64,000 bases of DNA from CAYVTM01 sp964454645. Lineage in GTDB: Bacteria > Bacteroidota > Bacteroidia > Sphingobacteriales > Sphingobacteriaceae. Both the position numbers and the translations under genes were made by a program. Where the stretch lies: the NCBI GenBank assembly GCA_964454645.1, contig CAYVTM010000005.1:62001-126000 (forward strand). Reading direction: 5' to 3'. Under the pieces are notes generated by a model that saw nothing but the letters and a program-made list of their open reading frames with translations, was not told where the DNA came from and searched no databases. This document shows, in pieces, positions 10,419 to 19,800 of the stretch (positions are counted from its first letter, which is position 1; each line of letters starts with the position of its first letter).

Positions 10419-11699
10419 TTAGTAATGACATTTAACACATTCCAAACCACCTAAAGCTGCCGCGGTAACTTTTTTACCTTGTTTGATCTCATCATGAGCC
10501 GCTAAGACTTTATCGTAATATGCATTGCCTTTATGATTTACTTCAGTCTCTTTGTGACAGTTGATACACCATTTCATAGTAAGTGGTGCGAACTGTTCAA
10601 CTTCCGCCATCGTTTCAATCGGGCCATGGCAAGTCTGACACTCAACTCCGGCAACACTTACGTGCTGCGAGTGATTGAAGTATGCAAAATCCGGAAGGTT
10701 ATGAATTCGAACCCACTCGATCGGCTTTTGATTGGTACCATATGTACGGGTTTCCGGATTATAATCCAGCGCTGCATAAATCTTCTTAATCTCCGGAGAA
10801 ATTTCTCCATCGTATTTTTCCGTTGCTTGTACATAACTGTGGCAGTTCATACAAACATTTGCAGAAGGGATACTTGCATTTTTAGATTTATAGGCACCGG
10901 AGTGACAGTACTGGCAATTGATTTGATTGATACCTGCATGTAACTCATGCGAGAAGTTGATAGGTTGTGTAGGTTTATAACCCTGATGAATACCAATATT
11001 CCACATTTGATCCCAAGCCCAAACACTTCCGATAATGAACACAAATACTCCGATGAAGAATACTTTTTTCTTGTTCATCAATACCCAACGGAATGCGGAT
11101 ACTTTTTCTTTAATCGCTTTTACCGCTTCTTCTATAATCTCTCCGTTTTTCTGACGGATCAAACGCTCTAAAGCTTTGATGACTCTGTTTAATACAAGAA
11201 GAACTACAATCAATACAAGAATTAATACGACTAATCCTCCGATTGTATAATTATTGATAGAAGAACCGCTTCCGGTACTTGCAGCTCCGGCTTCAGCACT
11301 CGCTGCGGGCGCAGCTTTCGCTTCACCCTCGGCTTTAATATATGCTAAAAGATTTTCTAACTCTTCATCCGACAAGTTGTGGCCGGGCATCGCAACCTTG
11401 TTGTATTTGTCGAACAATTCTACCGAATATTTGTCACCGCTTTTAATAACAGCCGAGGAATTTACAATGAATTTCTTCAATAACTCTCTGTCCGGCCAAC
11501 GCGATTCCACATCTTTCAGCGCAGGCCCGATTACTTGTCTGTTTACCGCATGGCATGCGGTACAAGCCTGTTTGAAAATTGTTTCCCCGGCAGCAATATC
11601 TTGTGCTACTACCGGCGATAATCCGATCAGAAATGCGAATGCAAAAAGGCTGATTGTTGACGAGAGTTTGTTAGTAGTAAATGAGGATATCCAACCCAT
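10419..11699 (-). CDS. actA: Alternative complex III subunit ActA, six-heme form with fused N-terminal cytochrome c domain
   Basis: Multiheme cytochrome c subunit of alternative complex III, first gene of the operon. I count six CxxCH motifs: CTACH at residues 46-50 in an N-terminal mono-heme domain, then CQYCH, CMNCH, CQTCH, CINCH and CVKCH in the C-terminal pentaheme part. An alanine/glycine/serine-rich linker at about 130-148 and two hydrophobic segments (about 150-172 and 211-230) separate them. The pentaheme part alone is the classic ActA; the extra N-terminal domain is a fusion. A signal peptide ends near residue 32 (VVAQ). The six hemes could shorten electron delivery to the neighbouring oxidase; that is inference. 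Confidence 0.93.
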   Translation of the reverse strand: MGWISSFTTNKLSSTISLFAFAFLIGLSPVVAQDIAAGETIFKQACTACHAVNRQVIGPALKDVESRWPDRELLKKFIVNSSAVIKSGDKYSVELFDKYNKVAMPGHNLSDEELENLLAYIKAEGEAKAAPAASAEAGAASTGSGSSINNYTIGGLVVLILVLIVVLLVLNRVIKALERLIRQKNGEIIEEAVKAIKEKVSAFRWVLMNKKKVFFIGVFVFIIGSVWAWDQMWNIGIHQGYKPTQPINFSHELHAGINQINCQYCHSGAYKSKNASIPSANVCMNCHSYVQATEKYDGEISPEIKKIYAALDYNPETRTYGTNQKPIEWVRIHNLPDFAYFNHSQHVSVAGVECQTCHGPIETMAEVEQFAPLTMKWCINCHKETEVNHKGNAYYDKVLAAHDEIKQGKKVTAAALGGLECVKCHY

Positions 11700-11801
11700 A
11701 TCAAGTGATAATTAATACCTTATAAATGTTTTGTCAAAACTATTCTATGAACTTTCCCAAAATACGTTTAGAACGATGCCTAAAAACCCTATTTGGTGTG
11801 G

Positions 11802-11809
11802 CAAAAATA
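11802..11809 (-). promoter_or_regulatory. Candidate -7 promoter element of the act-cox operon
   Basis: The minus strand reads TATTTTTG, an exact match to the Bacteroidota -7 consensus TAnnTTTG, about 100 bases ahead of actA. An imperfect TTG-containing -33 region lies about 22 bases further upstream. It is the only exact match I see in the gap ahead of actA. Confidence 0.5.
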
Positions 11810-11927
11810 GAACAATATTTGATTTGAGTGACAATTTAGTGACACTTATTCTTATTTTGAATGATTCTAAATTAACACACTTATTCCAAAAAAAATAATC
11901 CGGCAAATCTTCTTCTTTAACTTGTTG

Positions 11928-12908
11928 TTACTGACCAAGAATCCATGCAAAAACTAATGGAGCAACAATTGTTGCATCCGATTCAATAATAAACTTAGGT
12001 GTATGGATATCTAATTTCCCCCAGGTTATTTTTTCATTAGGTACGGCCCCCGAATAAGAACCGTATGAAGTAGTTGAATCGGAAATCTGGCAGAAGTAAG
12101 ACCAAAACGGAACATCTTGCCATTCCAAATCCTGATACATCATAGGTACTACACAGATCGGAAAATCTCCGGCTATCCCTCCTCCGATCTGAAAAAATCC
12201 AACACCTTTTCCCGATGAGTTTGCCCGGTACCATTCGCTGAGGAAAATCATGTATTCAATTCCCGATTTCATGGTCGAAGGGTTTAACTCTCCTTTAATA
12301 CAATAAGATGCAAAAATATTTCCCATGGTAGAATCTTCCCAACCCGGAACAATGATAGGTATATTACGTTCCGCAGCAGCAATCATCCATGAATTTTTCG
12401 GATCAATCTCATAATATTGTTCCATCTCGCCGGATAATAACATCTTGTACATATACTCATGCGGCAAATAACGCTCTCCCTTATCCTGTGCATTTTTCCA
12501 TTGTTTAAAAATATGCTTCTGAATGCGACGGAAAGCTTCTTCTTCGGGAATACAGGTATCGGTAACACGATTATATCCTTTCTCCAATAATTCCCATTCT
12601 TCCTGCGGACTTAAATCGCGGTAATTCGGAACACGTTTGTAATGGCTATGTGCCACAAGATTCATAATATCTTCTTCCAGGTTTGCTCCCGTACAAGAAA
12701 TAATATCTACCTTCCCCTGACGAATCATTTCTGCAAAAGATATTCCCAACTCTGCCGTACTCATTGCACCGGCAAGTGTCACCATCATCTTTCCACCTTC
12801 TAGTAAATGGCTTTCGTAACCTTTCGCTGCATCTACTAAAGCGGCTGCGTTAAAGTGCAGATAATTCTTCTCAATAAACTGTGAAACCGGACCTTTTTGA
12901 TTCGTCAT
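11928..12908 (-). CDS. Deoxyhypusine synthase family protein, probably an aminopropyl/aminobutyl transferase of polyamine metabolism
   Basis: A 326-residue protein clearly related to eukaryotic and archaeal deoxyhypusine synthase. It keeps the NAD-binding stretch (VTLAGAMSTAELG near residue 43, SCTGANLEEDI near 92) and the SGAVPNEKITWGKLDI segment near the C-terminus. That segment contains the WGK lysine that forms the enamine intermediate in the human enzyme. Bacteria lack eIF5A, so the aminobutyl group must go to another acceptor. Some bacterial relatives are reported to make homospermidine or other polyamines from spermidine or putrescine-type substrates. Which substrate is used here cannot be read from sequence. 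It has its own promoter and lies behind the terminator of the upstream gene. Confidence 0.85.
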   Translation of the reverse strand: MTNQKGPVSQFIEKNYLHFNAAALVDAAKGYESHLLEGGKMMVTLAGAMSTAELGISFAEMIRQGKVDIISCTGANLEEDIMNLVAHSHYKRVPNYRDLSPQEEWELLEKGYNRVTDTCIPEEEAFRRIQKHIFKQWKNAQDKGERYLPHEYMYKMLLSGEMEQYYEIDPKNSWMIAAAERNIPIIVPGWEDSTMGNIFASYCIKGELNPSTMKSGIEYMIFLSEWYRANSSGKGVGFFQIGGGIAGDFPICVVPMMYQDLEWQDVPFWSYFCQISDSTTSYGSYSGAVPNEKITWGKLDIHTPKFIIESDATIVAPLVFAWILGQ

Positions 12909-12931
12909 GATAAATGTATTTTAAATAATCT

Positions 12932-12939
12932 CAAAGGTA
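12932..12939 (-). promoter_or_regulatory. Candidate -7 element of the deoxyhypusine-synthase-like gene
   Basis: The minus strand reads TACCTTTG, an exact TAnnTTTG match, 23 bases ahead of the ATG. It lies between that start codon and the palindromic terminator of the preceding gene, so the gene is probably transcribed alone. Confidence 0.5.
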
Positions 12940-12964
12940 TAAAAATTGGGGAATAAAGGAAAAA

Positions 12965-13016
12965 AACGGATACAACTCATGGCATGACTATAGTCATGCC
13001 ATGAGTTGTATCCGTT
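12965..13016 (-). terminator. 52-base perfect palindrome, intrinsic terminator of the methyltransferase gene
   Basis: Two 26-base arms meet without a spacer at 12990/12991 and are exact reverse complements. On the minus strand the hairpin starts 4 bases behind the stop codon of the methyltransferase gene and runs into seven T residues, the form of a Rho-independent terminator. The stem is far longer than needed. Confidence 0.85.
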
Positions 13017-13020
13017 AAAC

Positions 13021-13806
13021 TTAAAACCGGATCACAAAATTCTCTTTTACCTGCTCTTTTCGAAAGAATACCAAAGCGATAAAAAACAAATCGATTGTAA
13101 CCCGCACGCGTTCATTACCTTTAATTTCTTCCCAGGCTTCAGACATTCCTTTACTCCAATAAATATCATCGAAAATAAACAATGAATCCTCGTGTGCTTT
13201 TCCTAATGCCTGATAGAAATAATTAAGTGTCGCTTCTTTCTGATGATTTCCATCGAAGAAAACAAAATCAACTTTGGGGAGCCGGGAAAGTAATTCCGGA
13301 AATGTGGAATCGAAGTTTCCGGGTATGTTCTCGACATTCTTTAATTCAGTTGCCCTGAACTGCTCATCAGCGATTAAAAGACATGCTTCGGAACCCTCAA
13401 GCGTATATAAATATCCGTTTGGATTTGCTAAAGCAATATATGTGGAAGTTATTCCCAGAGAAGTACCCAGCTCAATCATTATTTCGGATTTAAAATGTTT
13501 TATCAACCTGAAAATCAATTGTGAATATTTTTTCTTTTTCAAAGAATTCCGGGCAATATCCGATATGGCCCTCTTTTTGTTTGCATTTACACGCGAACCG
13601 GCACCTAAATCGCTGATAAATACCTGCCGGGAATCGTTTTTTAGTCTTTGACGTAGATTTTCGACCTTTTGGTATTCGGGGAAAACATCCTTATTGTAAA
13701 CCTGTTCTTCTAACAAACGGTAAACAAAAGGCGAGTGAGTACCGTGTAAGGTATTGGATTTAAACCAGTAACGTAAATATTGATAAAGGCTTTGAAGTAT
13801 TCTCAT
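13021..13806 (-). CDS. Class I SAM-dependent methyltransferase, O-methyltransferase-like
   Basis: A 261-residue soluble protein with a Rossmann methyltransferase core. Motif I is MIELGTSLGITS near residue 110, an acidic residue ends the next strand (YTLEGSE), and DFVFFDGNHQ near 180 followed by FIFDDIYW near 212 resembles the motif IV/V region of catechol-type O-methyltransferases. The N-terminal 60 residues, with the pattern THSPFVYRLLE, occur in a Bacteroidota family of uncharacterised methyltransferases. The substrate is unknown. It stands alone, diverging from the SirB1-like gene, and ends at the 52-base palindrome. Confidence 0.75.
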   Translation of the reverse strand: MRILQSLYQYLRYWFKSNTLHGTHSPFVYRLLEEQVYNKDVFPEYQKVENLRQRLKNDSRQVFISDLGAGSRVNANKKRAISDIARNSLKKKKYSQLIFRLIKHFKSEIMIELGTSLGITSTYIALANPNGYLYTLEGSEACLLIADEQFRATELKNVENIPGNFDSTFPELLSRLPKVDFVFFDGNHQKEATLNYFYQALGKAHEDSLFIFDDIYWSKGMSEAWEEIKGNERVRVTIDLFFIALVFFRKEQVKENFVIRF

Positions 13807-13904
13807 AAGTAAAGGGAAAGAAATACAAAGAAAGGAATAAAACTTAAGCTTATAGCTAAGCTATTCGATTTTATTCTATTAAAAAGCTTATATTAGAGCA
13901 TCTT

Positions 13905-14783
13905 ATGATCAATAATAAAGAAATTGAAGCGCTCGTAAAATTACTTGACGATACTGATAATGAGATTTTCAATCATGTGGAATCGAAATTATTGAGTTAC
14001 GGCACAGAAGTAATTCCAACATTGGAACAATGTTGGGAGCAGTCATTGGATATGATTTTACAGCAGCGTATTGAAAACCTGATTCACAAGATTCAATTTT
14101 CGGGGATTAAAGAGGAGTTGAAAAGCTGGGCGATGTCGGGAGCTTTCGATCTACTGAACGGATTTATTTTGGTTTCAAAATATCAATATCCCGATCTTGA
14201 TGAACAAAAAATCATCAATCAAATTGAAGCAATTAAACGCGACGCATGGATTGAATTGAATTACGATACGAGCCCGGTAGAAAAAGTAAAAATATTAAAC
14301 CATGTTTTTTATAACATTCATGGGTTTACCGGAAACACTACCAATTATCAGGATCCACAAAATTCCTATTTAAATATCGTACTCGAATCGCGACGCGGGA
14401 ACCAAATTTCTCTGGCAGTCATTTATTCGGTAATCGCGCAACGCTTAGACATCCCTATTTACGGGGTAAATTTACCGCAACATTTTATCCTTGCTTATAT
14501 TGATGAGCATGAAGTTGTAACAAACGATTCTGAAAAAAATATCTTATTCTACATCAATGCGTTTAACAAAGGGTTCATTTTTACGAAACGCGATGTAGAT
14601 TATTTTTTAAAACAATTGAATTTAGCTCCCGATCCTATTTTCTACCAACCCTGCAGCAATATTGATATCATTAAACGTATTTTACGTAACCTGATAAACT
14701 CTTATGAAAAAATGGGGTACCTGGAAAAGACTGAAGAACTAAAAGAATTATATCAGGTGATGGACGATATCGATAAGAGATAA
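13905..14783 (+). CDS. SirB1/transglutaminase-like family protein
   Basis: A 292-residue cytoplasmic protein. Residues 100-225 contain the SirB1-type core: SPVEKVKILNHVFYNIHGF followed by the well conserved SRRGNQISLAVIYSVIAQRL and LPQHFILAY. In this family the transglutaminase-like fold usually lacks a full catalytic triad: the residue before the helix is Asn/Ser rather than Cys, and here it reads GNQISL. The N-terminal 80 residues look like HEAT-type helices and the C-terminus is helical. The biochemical function is unknown. The gene ends 5 bases from the stop of the converging ArsC-like gene. Confidence 0.75.
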   Translation: MINNKEIEALVKLLDDTDNEIFNHVESKLLSYGTEVIPTLEQCWEQSLDMILQQRIENLIHKIQFSGIKEELKSWAMSGAFDLLNGFILVSKYQYPDLDEQKIINQIEAIKRDAWIELNYDTSPVEKVKILNHVFYNIHGFTGNTTNYQDPQNSYLNIVLESRRGNQISLAVIYSVIAQRLDIPIYGVNLPQHFILAYIDEHEVVTNDSEKNILFYINAFNKGFIFTKRDVDYFLKQLNLAPDPIFYQPCSNIDIIKRILRNLINSYEKMGYLEKTEELKELYQVMDDIDKR

Positions 14784-14788
14784 TCTTA

Positions 14789-15136
14789 TCACTTTTTAGA
14801 GAATAATTCTAAGACTTTCTCAGGCGGCCGCCCTAAAACCACCCGCTTACCATCAACAACGATCGGGCGTTGAACTAATTGGGGATATTTCAGCATCGCT
14901 TTTATCCACTGCTTCTCAGACATTTTTTTCGCTTTGTATTTTTCCGCATAGACAGGTTCTGCAGTACGCACTAAATCGGCTGCCATAATTCCCAGTTTTG
15001 AAATAAGTTCGGTAAGCCCTTCTTCCGAAAAACCGTCTTTCATATATTCTATGATTTCGGGTTCCTTACCATTCCTGCGGATAATCTCTAATGCTTCCCT
15101 GCATTTGCTGCATCGCGCATTGTAATATATTTTCAT
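14789..15136 (-). CDS. ArsC-like thioredoxin-fold protein (arsenate reductase/Spx-related family)
   Basis: A protein of about 115 residues starting MKIYYNARCSKCREAL, with the CxxC-like active-site pair CSKC near residue 8. The C-terminal part has LVQRPIVVDGKRVVLGRP, the RPIV...GRP signature of the ArsC/YfgD family. True glutaredoxin-linked ArsC uses the first Cys. With no arsenite pump or arsR nearby, a role in arsenic resistance is unproven; many Bacteroidota carry such an orphan. A GTG two codons upstream (15142) is an alternative start; the ATG gives the usual N-terminus. Confidence 0.8.
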   Translation of the reverse strand: MKIYYNARCSKCREALEIIRRNGKEPEIIEYMKDGFSEEGLTELISKLGIMAADLVRTAEPVYAEKYKAKKMSEKQWIKAMLKYPQLVQRPIVVDGKRVVLGRPPEKVLELFSKK

Positions 15137-15190
15137 TTGCACTAAATCTATTTCTACCCTTTCCTAAAACCGGAATTGAATTTTCTGAAA

Positions 15191-16378
15191 TTATTTATTC
15201 CCTAATCGCTTCAAAGCAATATAGGCCATTAAACCCGGGCCAATTTTCAATGCTTCTTCATCAATATCGAAAGTTGGCGTATGCACTGAAGAGATAATTC
15301 CTTTTGCTTCGTTGCGGGTCCCCAGCCTGTAAAAACAAGCATCCGTTACTTGCGAATAATAAGCAAAATCTTCTGCCGCCATCCATACATCTAAATCCAG
15401 CACATTTTCTTTCCCCAAATATTCTTCAGCAGCCTGGCGGGCAACAGCTGTTATCTTTTCTTCATTCACTAAAAAAGGATATCCTTTTACAATTTCAAAA
15501 TCACAGGAACCGCCCATACTCTCCGCAATCCCTTTCGCCATTTTTTTCATGCGGGTATGCGCATCTTTTCTCCAGGCCTCGTCAAGAGTCCTGAAAGTAC
15601 CTTCCAGCTTCACCTCATTCGGAATGATGTTGGTTGCGCCGTTGGCAATCACTTTCCCGAAGGACAATACGGATGGTAAACGGGGATCTGCAACACGACT
15701 TATAATTTGCTGCAGGGAAAGAATAATATTCGCAGCAATCACCACGGGGTCAATATTCATCTGCGGCATGGCACCATGTCCGCCTTTTCCTTTTACAGTT
15801 ACATATAACTCATCCGTAGAAGCCATATATTTCCCCGTACGAAAGCCAACTTTTCCGGTTTCGATATGTGGCATTACATGTTGCCCGATAATTCCCGAAG
15901 GGGTAGGATTTTCCAATACCCCCTCTTTAATCATGATAGATGCACCGCCGGGAAGTTTTTCTTCCGCCGGTTGAAAAATAAATTTTACGGTACCTGCGAA
16001 TTCCGACTTTAGTTCCGATAAAATTTCTGCTGTACCCAACAAAGAAGAAGTATGTACATCATGTCCGCAAGCGTGCATCACACCCTGATTTTTAGAACGA
16101 TAGGGTTGATCGTTTTGTTCAACAATCGGTAATGCATCCATATCCGCACGTAATGCGATTACTTCCTCCGACTCCTTAACACCTTTCAGCAAAGCCACAA
16201 TACCTGTATCCGCCATCTTTTCATACGGAATGCCCAACTCTTTTAACTTATTTTCTATGAACGCAGATGTTTCATATTCCCGAAAAGATAATTCAGGATT
16301 TGCATGAATATGCCTGCGCATCTCCACAACTTTTTGATGCAGCTTCTCCGATATAGATTGGATTTTATTTTTCAGCAT
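15191..16378 (-). CDS. M20 family metallopeptidase, N-acyl-amino-acid/IAA-amino-acid amidohydrolase type
   Basis: A 395-residue zinc or manganese hydrolase that removes acyl groups from amino acids or similar amides. Metal-binding motifs are present: HACGHDVHTSSLLG near residue 105 (Cys, His and His ligands) and the FQPAEE acid pair near 138. The dimerisation-domain segment GGHGAMPQMNIDPV near 200 and a C-terminal MAAEDFAYY near 351 (Glu ligand region) complete the family pattern. No signal peptide is seen, so it acts in the cytoplasm. It follows the SPOR-protein gene by 16 bases and probably shares its transcript. The natural substrate is unknown. Confidence 0.88.
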   Translation of the reverse strand: MLKNKIQSISEKLHQKVVEMRRHIHANPELSFREYETSAFIENKLKELGIPYEKMADTGIVALLKGVKESEEVIALRADMDALPIVEQNDQPYRSKNQGVMHACGHDVHTSSLLGTAEILSELKSEFAGTVKFIFQPAEEKLPGGASIMIKEGVLENPTPSGIIGQHVMPHIETGKVGFRTGKYMASTDELYVTVKGKGGHGAMPQMNIDPVVIAANIILSLQQIISRVADPRLPSVLSFGKVIANGATNIIPNEVKLEGTFRTLDEAWRKDAHTRMKKMAKGIAESMGGSCDFEIVKGYPFLVNEEKITAVARQAAEEYLGKENVLDLDVWMAAEDFAYYSQVTDACFYRLGTRNEAKGIISSVHTPTFDIDEEALKIGPGLMAYIALKRLGNK

Positions 16379-16394
16379 TCCGGCAGAATTAAGC

Positions 16395-16784
16395 TTATAA
16401 TTTAGGCAGATTTATTTCATCATTCACAATAAACACCGACTTAAACTCTTTTTGTATATTCTGAAATAATTTATAGGCTTCTAAGCGTGTTCGAAAATCT
16501 CCGGCACGTAATTTAAAATAAGGTTGTTGATAAATCAGATATGTATCTATATCCGGATATAAAGACGCGAATTTAGAACGTGCTTCCTGAGCCTCTATAC
16601 GGTTCGACCCGAAATAAATCTGCACCCTGTACCCGGCTAATACCGGATTTTCTTTCAGCAAAGCATTCCGCTGTTCAATAATTTTTTCAAGCTTAGGATC
16701 GATATGATAAATCAAGGTGCTGTCTTCTTGCGCAAAAGAAGCTCCCGAAATAAACATCGTTAAAAAAAGAATGAACGCTCTCAT
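16395..16784 (-). CDS. Small secreted SPOR-domain protein
   Basis: A protein of 129 residues. It starts with a signal peptide (MRAFILFLTMFISGASFAQ, cleaved near 19) and ends with a SPOR-like domain of about 75 residues: AGYRVQIYFGSNRIEAQEA, then PYFKLRAGDFRTRLEA. SPOR domains bind denuded glycan strands of peptidoglycan, often at the division site. The open frame extends 40 codons upstream into the secA 3' end, but only the start at 16784 gives a signal peptide, so I use that one. It lies 52 bases behind secA. Confidence 0.8.
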   Translation of the reverse strand: MRAFILFLTMFISGASFAQEDSTLIYHIDPKLEKIIEQRNALLKENPVLAGYRVQIYFGSNRIEAQEARSKFASLYPDIDTYLIYQQPYFKLRAGDFRTRLEAYKLFQNIQKEFKSVFIVNDEINLPKL

Positions 16785-16836
16785 AACAGTTAAAAATAAG
16801 TATTGCCCGGGTTTCGGACAATACAAGGTAAAAAAA

Positions 16837-19800
16837 TTAATTTGCTCCGTGGCAATTTTTATACTTCTTGCCGCTTCCGCATGGGCAAGGATCATTGCGG
16901 CCAATTTTTTCTTCTACACGTATCGGCTGTGCTTTCGGCTGTTGCCCATCCGGCATCCGGTTTCCTCCACTCGCGCTGCTTACATAATCGGGGCGGCTTA
17001 CGCGCATTTTACTCATATCGGTACGTGCTGCCGGTTTCGCCTCCTTCACTTCGGAGGCACCGGCTTGTACCGGAATATTTCCTTTAAACAAGAAACTTAA
17101 GACTTCTTTATTAACACTCGAAAGCATTTGCTTAAACAATTCGAACGATTCGAATTTATAAATCAACAGGGGATCTTTCTGCTCATACACCGCATTCTGT
17201 ACCGACTGTTTCAACTCATCCATCTCACGCAAATGTTCTTTCCAGGATTCATCGATCAGCGACAAGGTAATTGTACGTTCGAAAGATTTTACAACTTCTT
17301 TAGATCTACCTTCGTATGCTTTCTTCAGATTGACAGGAATTTGAATATGTTTAATTCCATCTGTAAAAGGAACCACGATATTTTCGATGGTAGCTCCTTT
17401 CGTTTCGAACACATCTTTAATCACCGGATAGGTAACCTCTGCCATACGTTCCGATTTACGTTTATAGAAATCGACGATCGATTCGTATAGCTTTTGTGCC
17501 ACATCATTTATATTTCCATCCAGCAATTCTTTGGCAGTAATGCCGGTATCTACGGAAAATAAACGGATAACTTCTAATCGGAATCCCTCGTAATTTTTTT
17601 CGATTTGATAATTGCTTACCAATTCCTCACACACATCCACCATCATATTATCCAAATCTACTTCTAAACGTTCGCCAAATAAGGCATTGTGACGTTTCGA
17701 ATAAATTACTGAACGTTGTGAGTTCATCACGTCATCATACTCCAACAAACGTTTACGAATACCGAAATTATTTTCTTCGACTTTACGTTGCGCACGTTCA
17801 ATCGACCGGGTAATCATCGAATGCTGAATCACCTCCCCTTCTTCCAGTCCCATACGATCCATTAAGCCGGCAATTCTTGCCGAACCAAACATACGCATCA
17901 GGCCATCTTCCAGCGAAACAAAAAACTGTGAAGAGCCCGGATCTCCCTGACGACCTGCACGCCCTCTCAACTGGCGATCAACCCGACGAGAATCGTGACG
18001 TTCGGTACCGATAATTGCTAAACCTCCTGCTTCTTTAACACCCTCCCCCAATTTAATATCCGTACCACGACCCGCCATGTTGGTAGCTATCGTTACCGTT
18101 CCCTTCTTACCGGCTTCAGCAACAATATCCGCCTCGCGTTGATGTAACTTCGCATTCAATACCTGATGTTTGATACCTCTTAACTTCAACATCCGGCTTA
18201 ACAATTCCGAAATCTCTACAGAAGTGGTACCCACTAACACCGGTCTTCCCTGACCTGTTAATTCAACTATTTCTTCAACTACTGCATTGTATTTCTCACG
18301 CGTAGTTTTATATACTTTATCTTCGTTATCGTTTCGTTGAACAGGACGATTGGTTGGAATCTCAACTACATCCAATTTGTAAATCTCCCAAAATTCTCCC
18401 GCTTCGGTTATCGCCGTACCGGTCATCCCGGCTAACTTATGATACATACGGAAATAATTCTGAAGTGTAATGGTAGCAAAGGTTTGCGTAGCATCCTCCA
18501 CTTTTACATTTTCTTTTGCTTCTATCGCCTGATGCAATCCGTCGGAATAACGTCGCCCTTCCATCACCCGACCCGTTTGCTCATCGACGATTTTAATCTT
18601 ACCTCCATCGATGATATACTCAATATCTCGTTCGAATAAGGTATAGGCTTTCAATAATTGATTTACAGAGTGAATACGTTCCGATTTGATCGAATAATCA
18701 CGCATCAACTCATCTTTGCGTTTAATTTTTTCTTCATCAGAGATATCTGCTTTTTCTATTTCCGCAACCTCTGATCCTACATCGGGCATAATAAAGAAAT
18801 TCTGATCCTCACCGCTGGAAGTAATCAGTTCGATACCTTTCTCGGTCAATTCTATAGAATTATTTTTTTCGTCGATCACGAAAAATAATTCTGCGTCTGC
18901 TTTATGCATCTCGCGTTGCTGATCCTGCATGTAGAAATTTTCGGTTTTCGTTAATATATGCCGAATACCTGTTTCACTTAAGAATTTAATGAGCGCTTTA
19001 TTTTTAGGAAGGCCACGGAAAGCTCTTAACAAAGCTAACCCACCCTCATCTTCTTTTTTATCAGCGATTAATTTTTTAGCATCGAGCAATGTCGTATTGA
19101 TATAATTTTTCTGAGCATTCACCAAACGTTCGATACGTGGTTTCAATTCATAAAACTCATGCTGATCGCCGCGTGGTATCGGTCCCGAAATAATTAACGG
19201 AGTACGTGCATCATCAATCAATACCGAGTCAACCTCATCGACCATCGCATAATGCAGTTTGCGTTGCACTAAGTCCTCCGGACTGCGGGCCATATTATCG
19301 CGCAAATAATCGAAGCCAAATTCATTGTTCGTTCCGAAAGTGATATCTGCTAAATATGCTTTTCTACGTTCGGGAGAATTGGGTTGATGTTTATCGATAC
19401 AATCTACGGTTATTCCATGAAATTCATAAAGAGGTCCCATCCATTCACTATCACGCATTGCCAGGTAATCGTTCACCGTTACAATATGTACTCCCTTTCC
19501 GGCAATCGCATTTAAATATGCAGGCAAAGTTGCAACTAAGGTTTTACCTTCCCCTGTTCCCATCTCGGCAATTTTCCCTTCATGCAATACTACGCCACCT
19601 ATTAGCTGTACATCGTAATGCACCATGTTCCAGGTCATCGGATTTCCCGCGGCTAACCAGGTATTATGGTGGATGGCATTATCACCTTCAATAATCACAT
19701 TACTTTTTTGCGCTGCTAAATCACGATCCATTTCAGTCGCTTTAACAACAATTTTTTCATTGATAGAAAACCTGCGGGCCGTTTCTTTTACAACAGCAAA

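Noticed and set aside
10533..10943. 136-codon open frame opposite actA
   Set aside because: It is the antisense shadow of a heme-rich coding region that is clearly real on the other strand.
14789..15136. Arsenic-resistance locus
   Set aside because: Only a lone ArsC-like gene is found, with no arsR, acr3 or arsB nearby.
16785..16904. Forty-codon N-terminal extension of the SPOR protein
   Set aside because: It overlaps the 3' end of secA and lacks sense; the ATG at 16784 gives a normal signal peptide.
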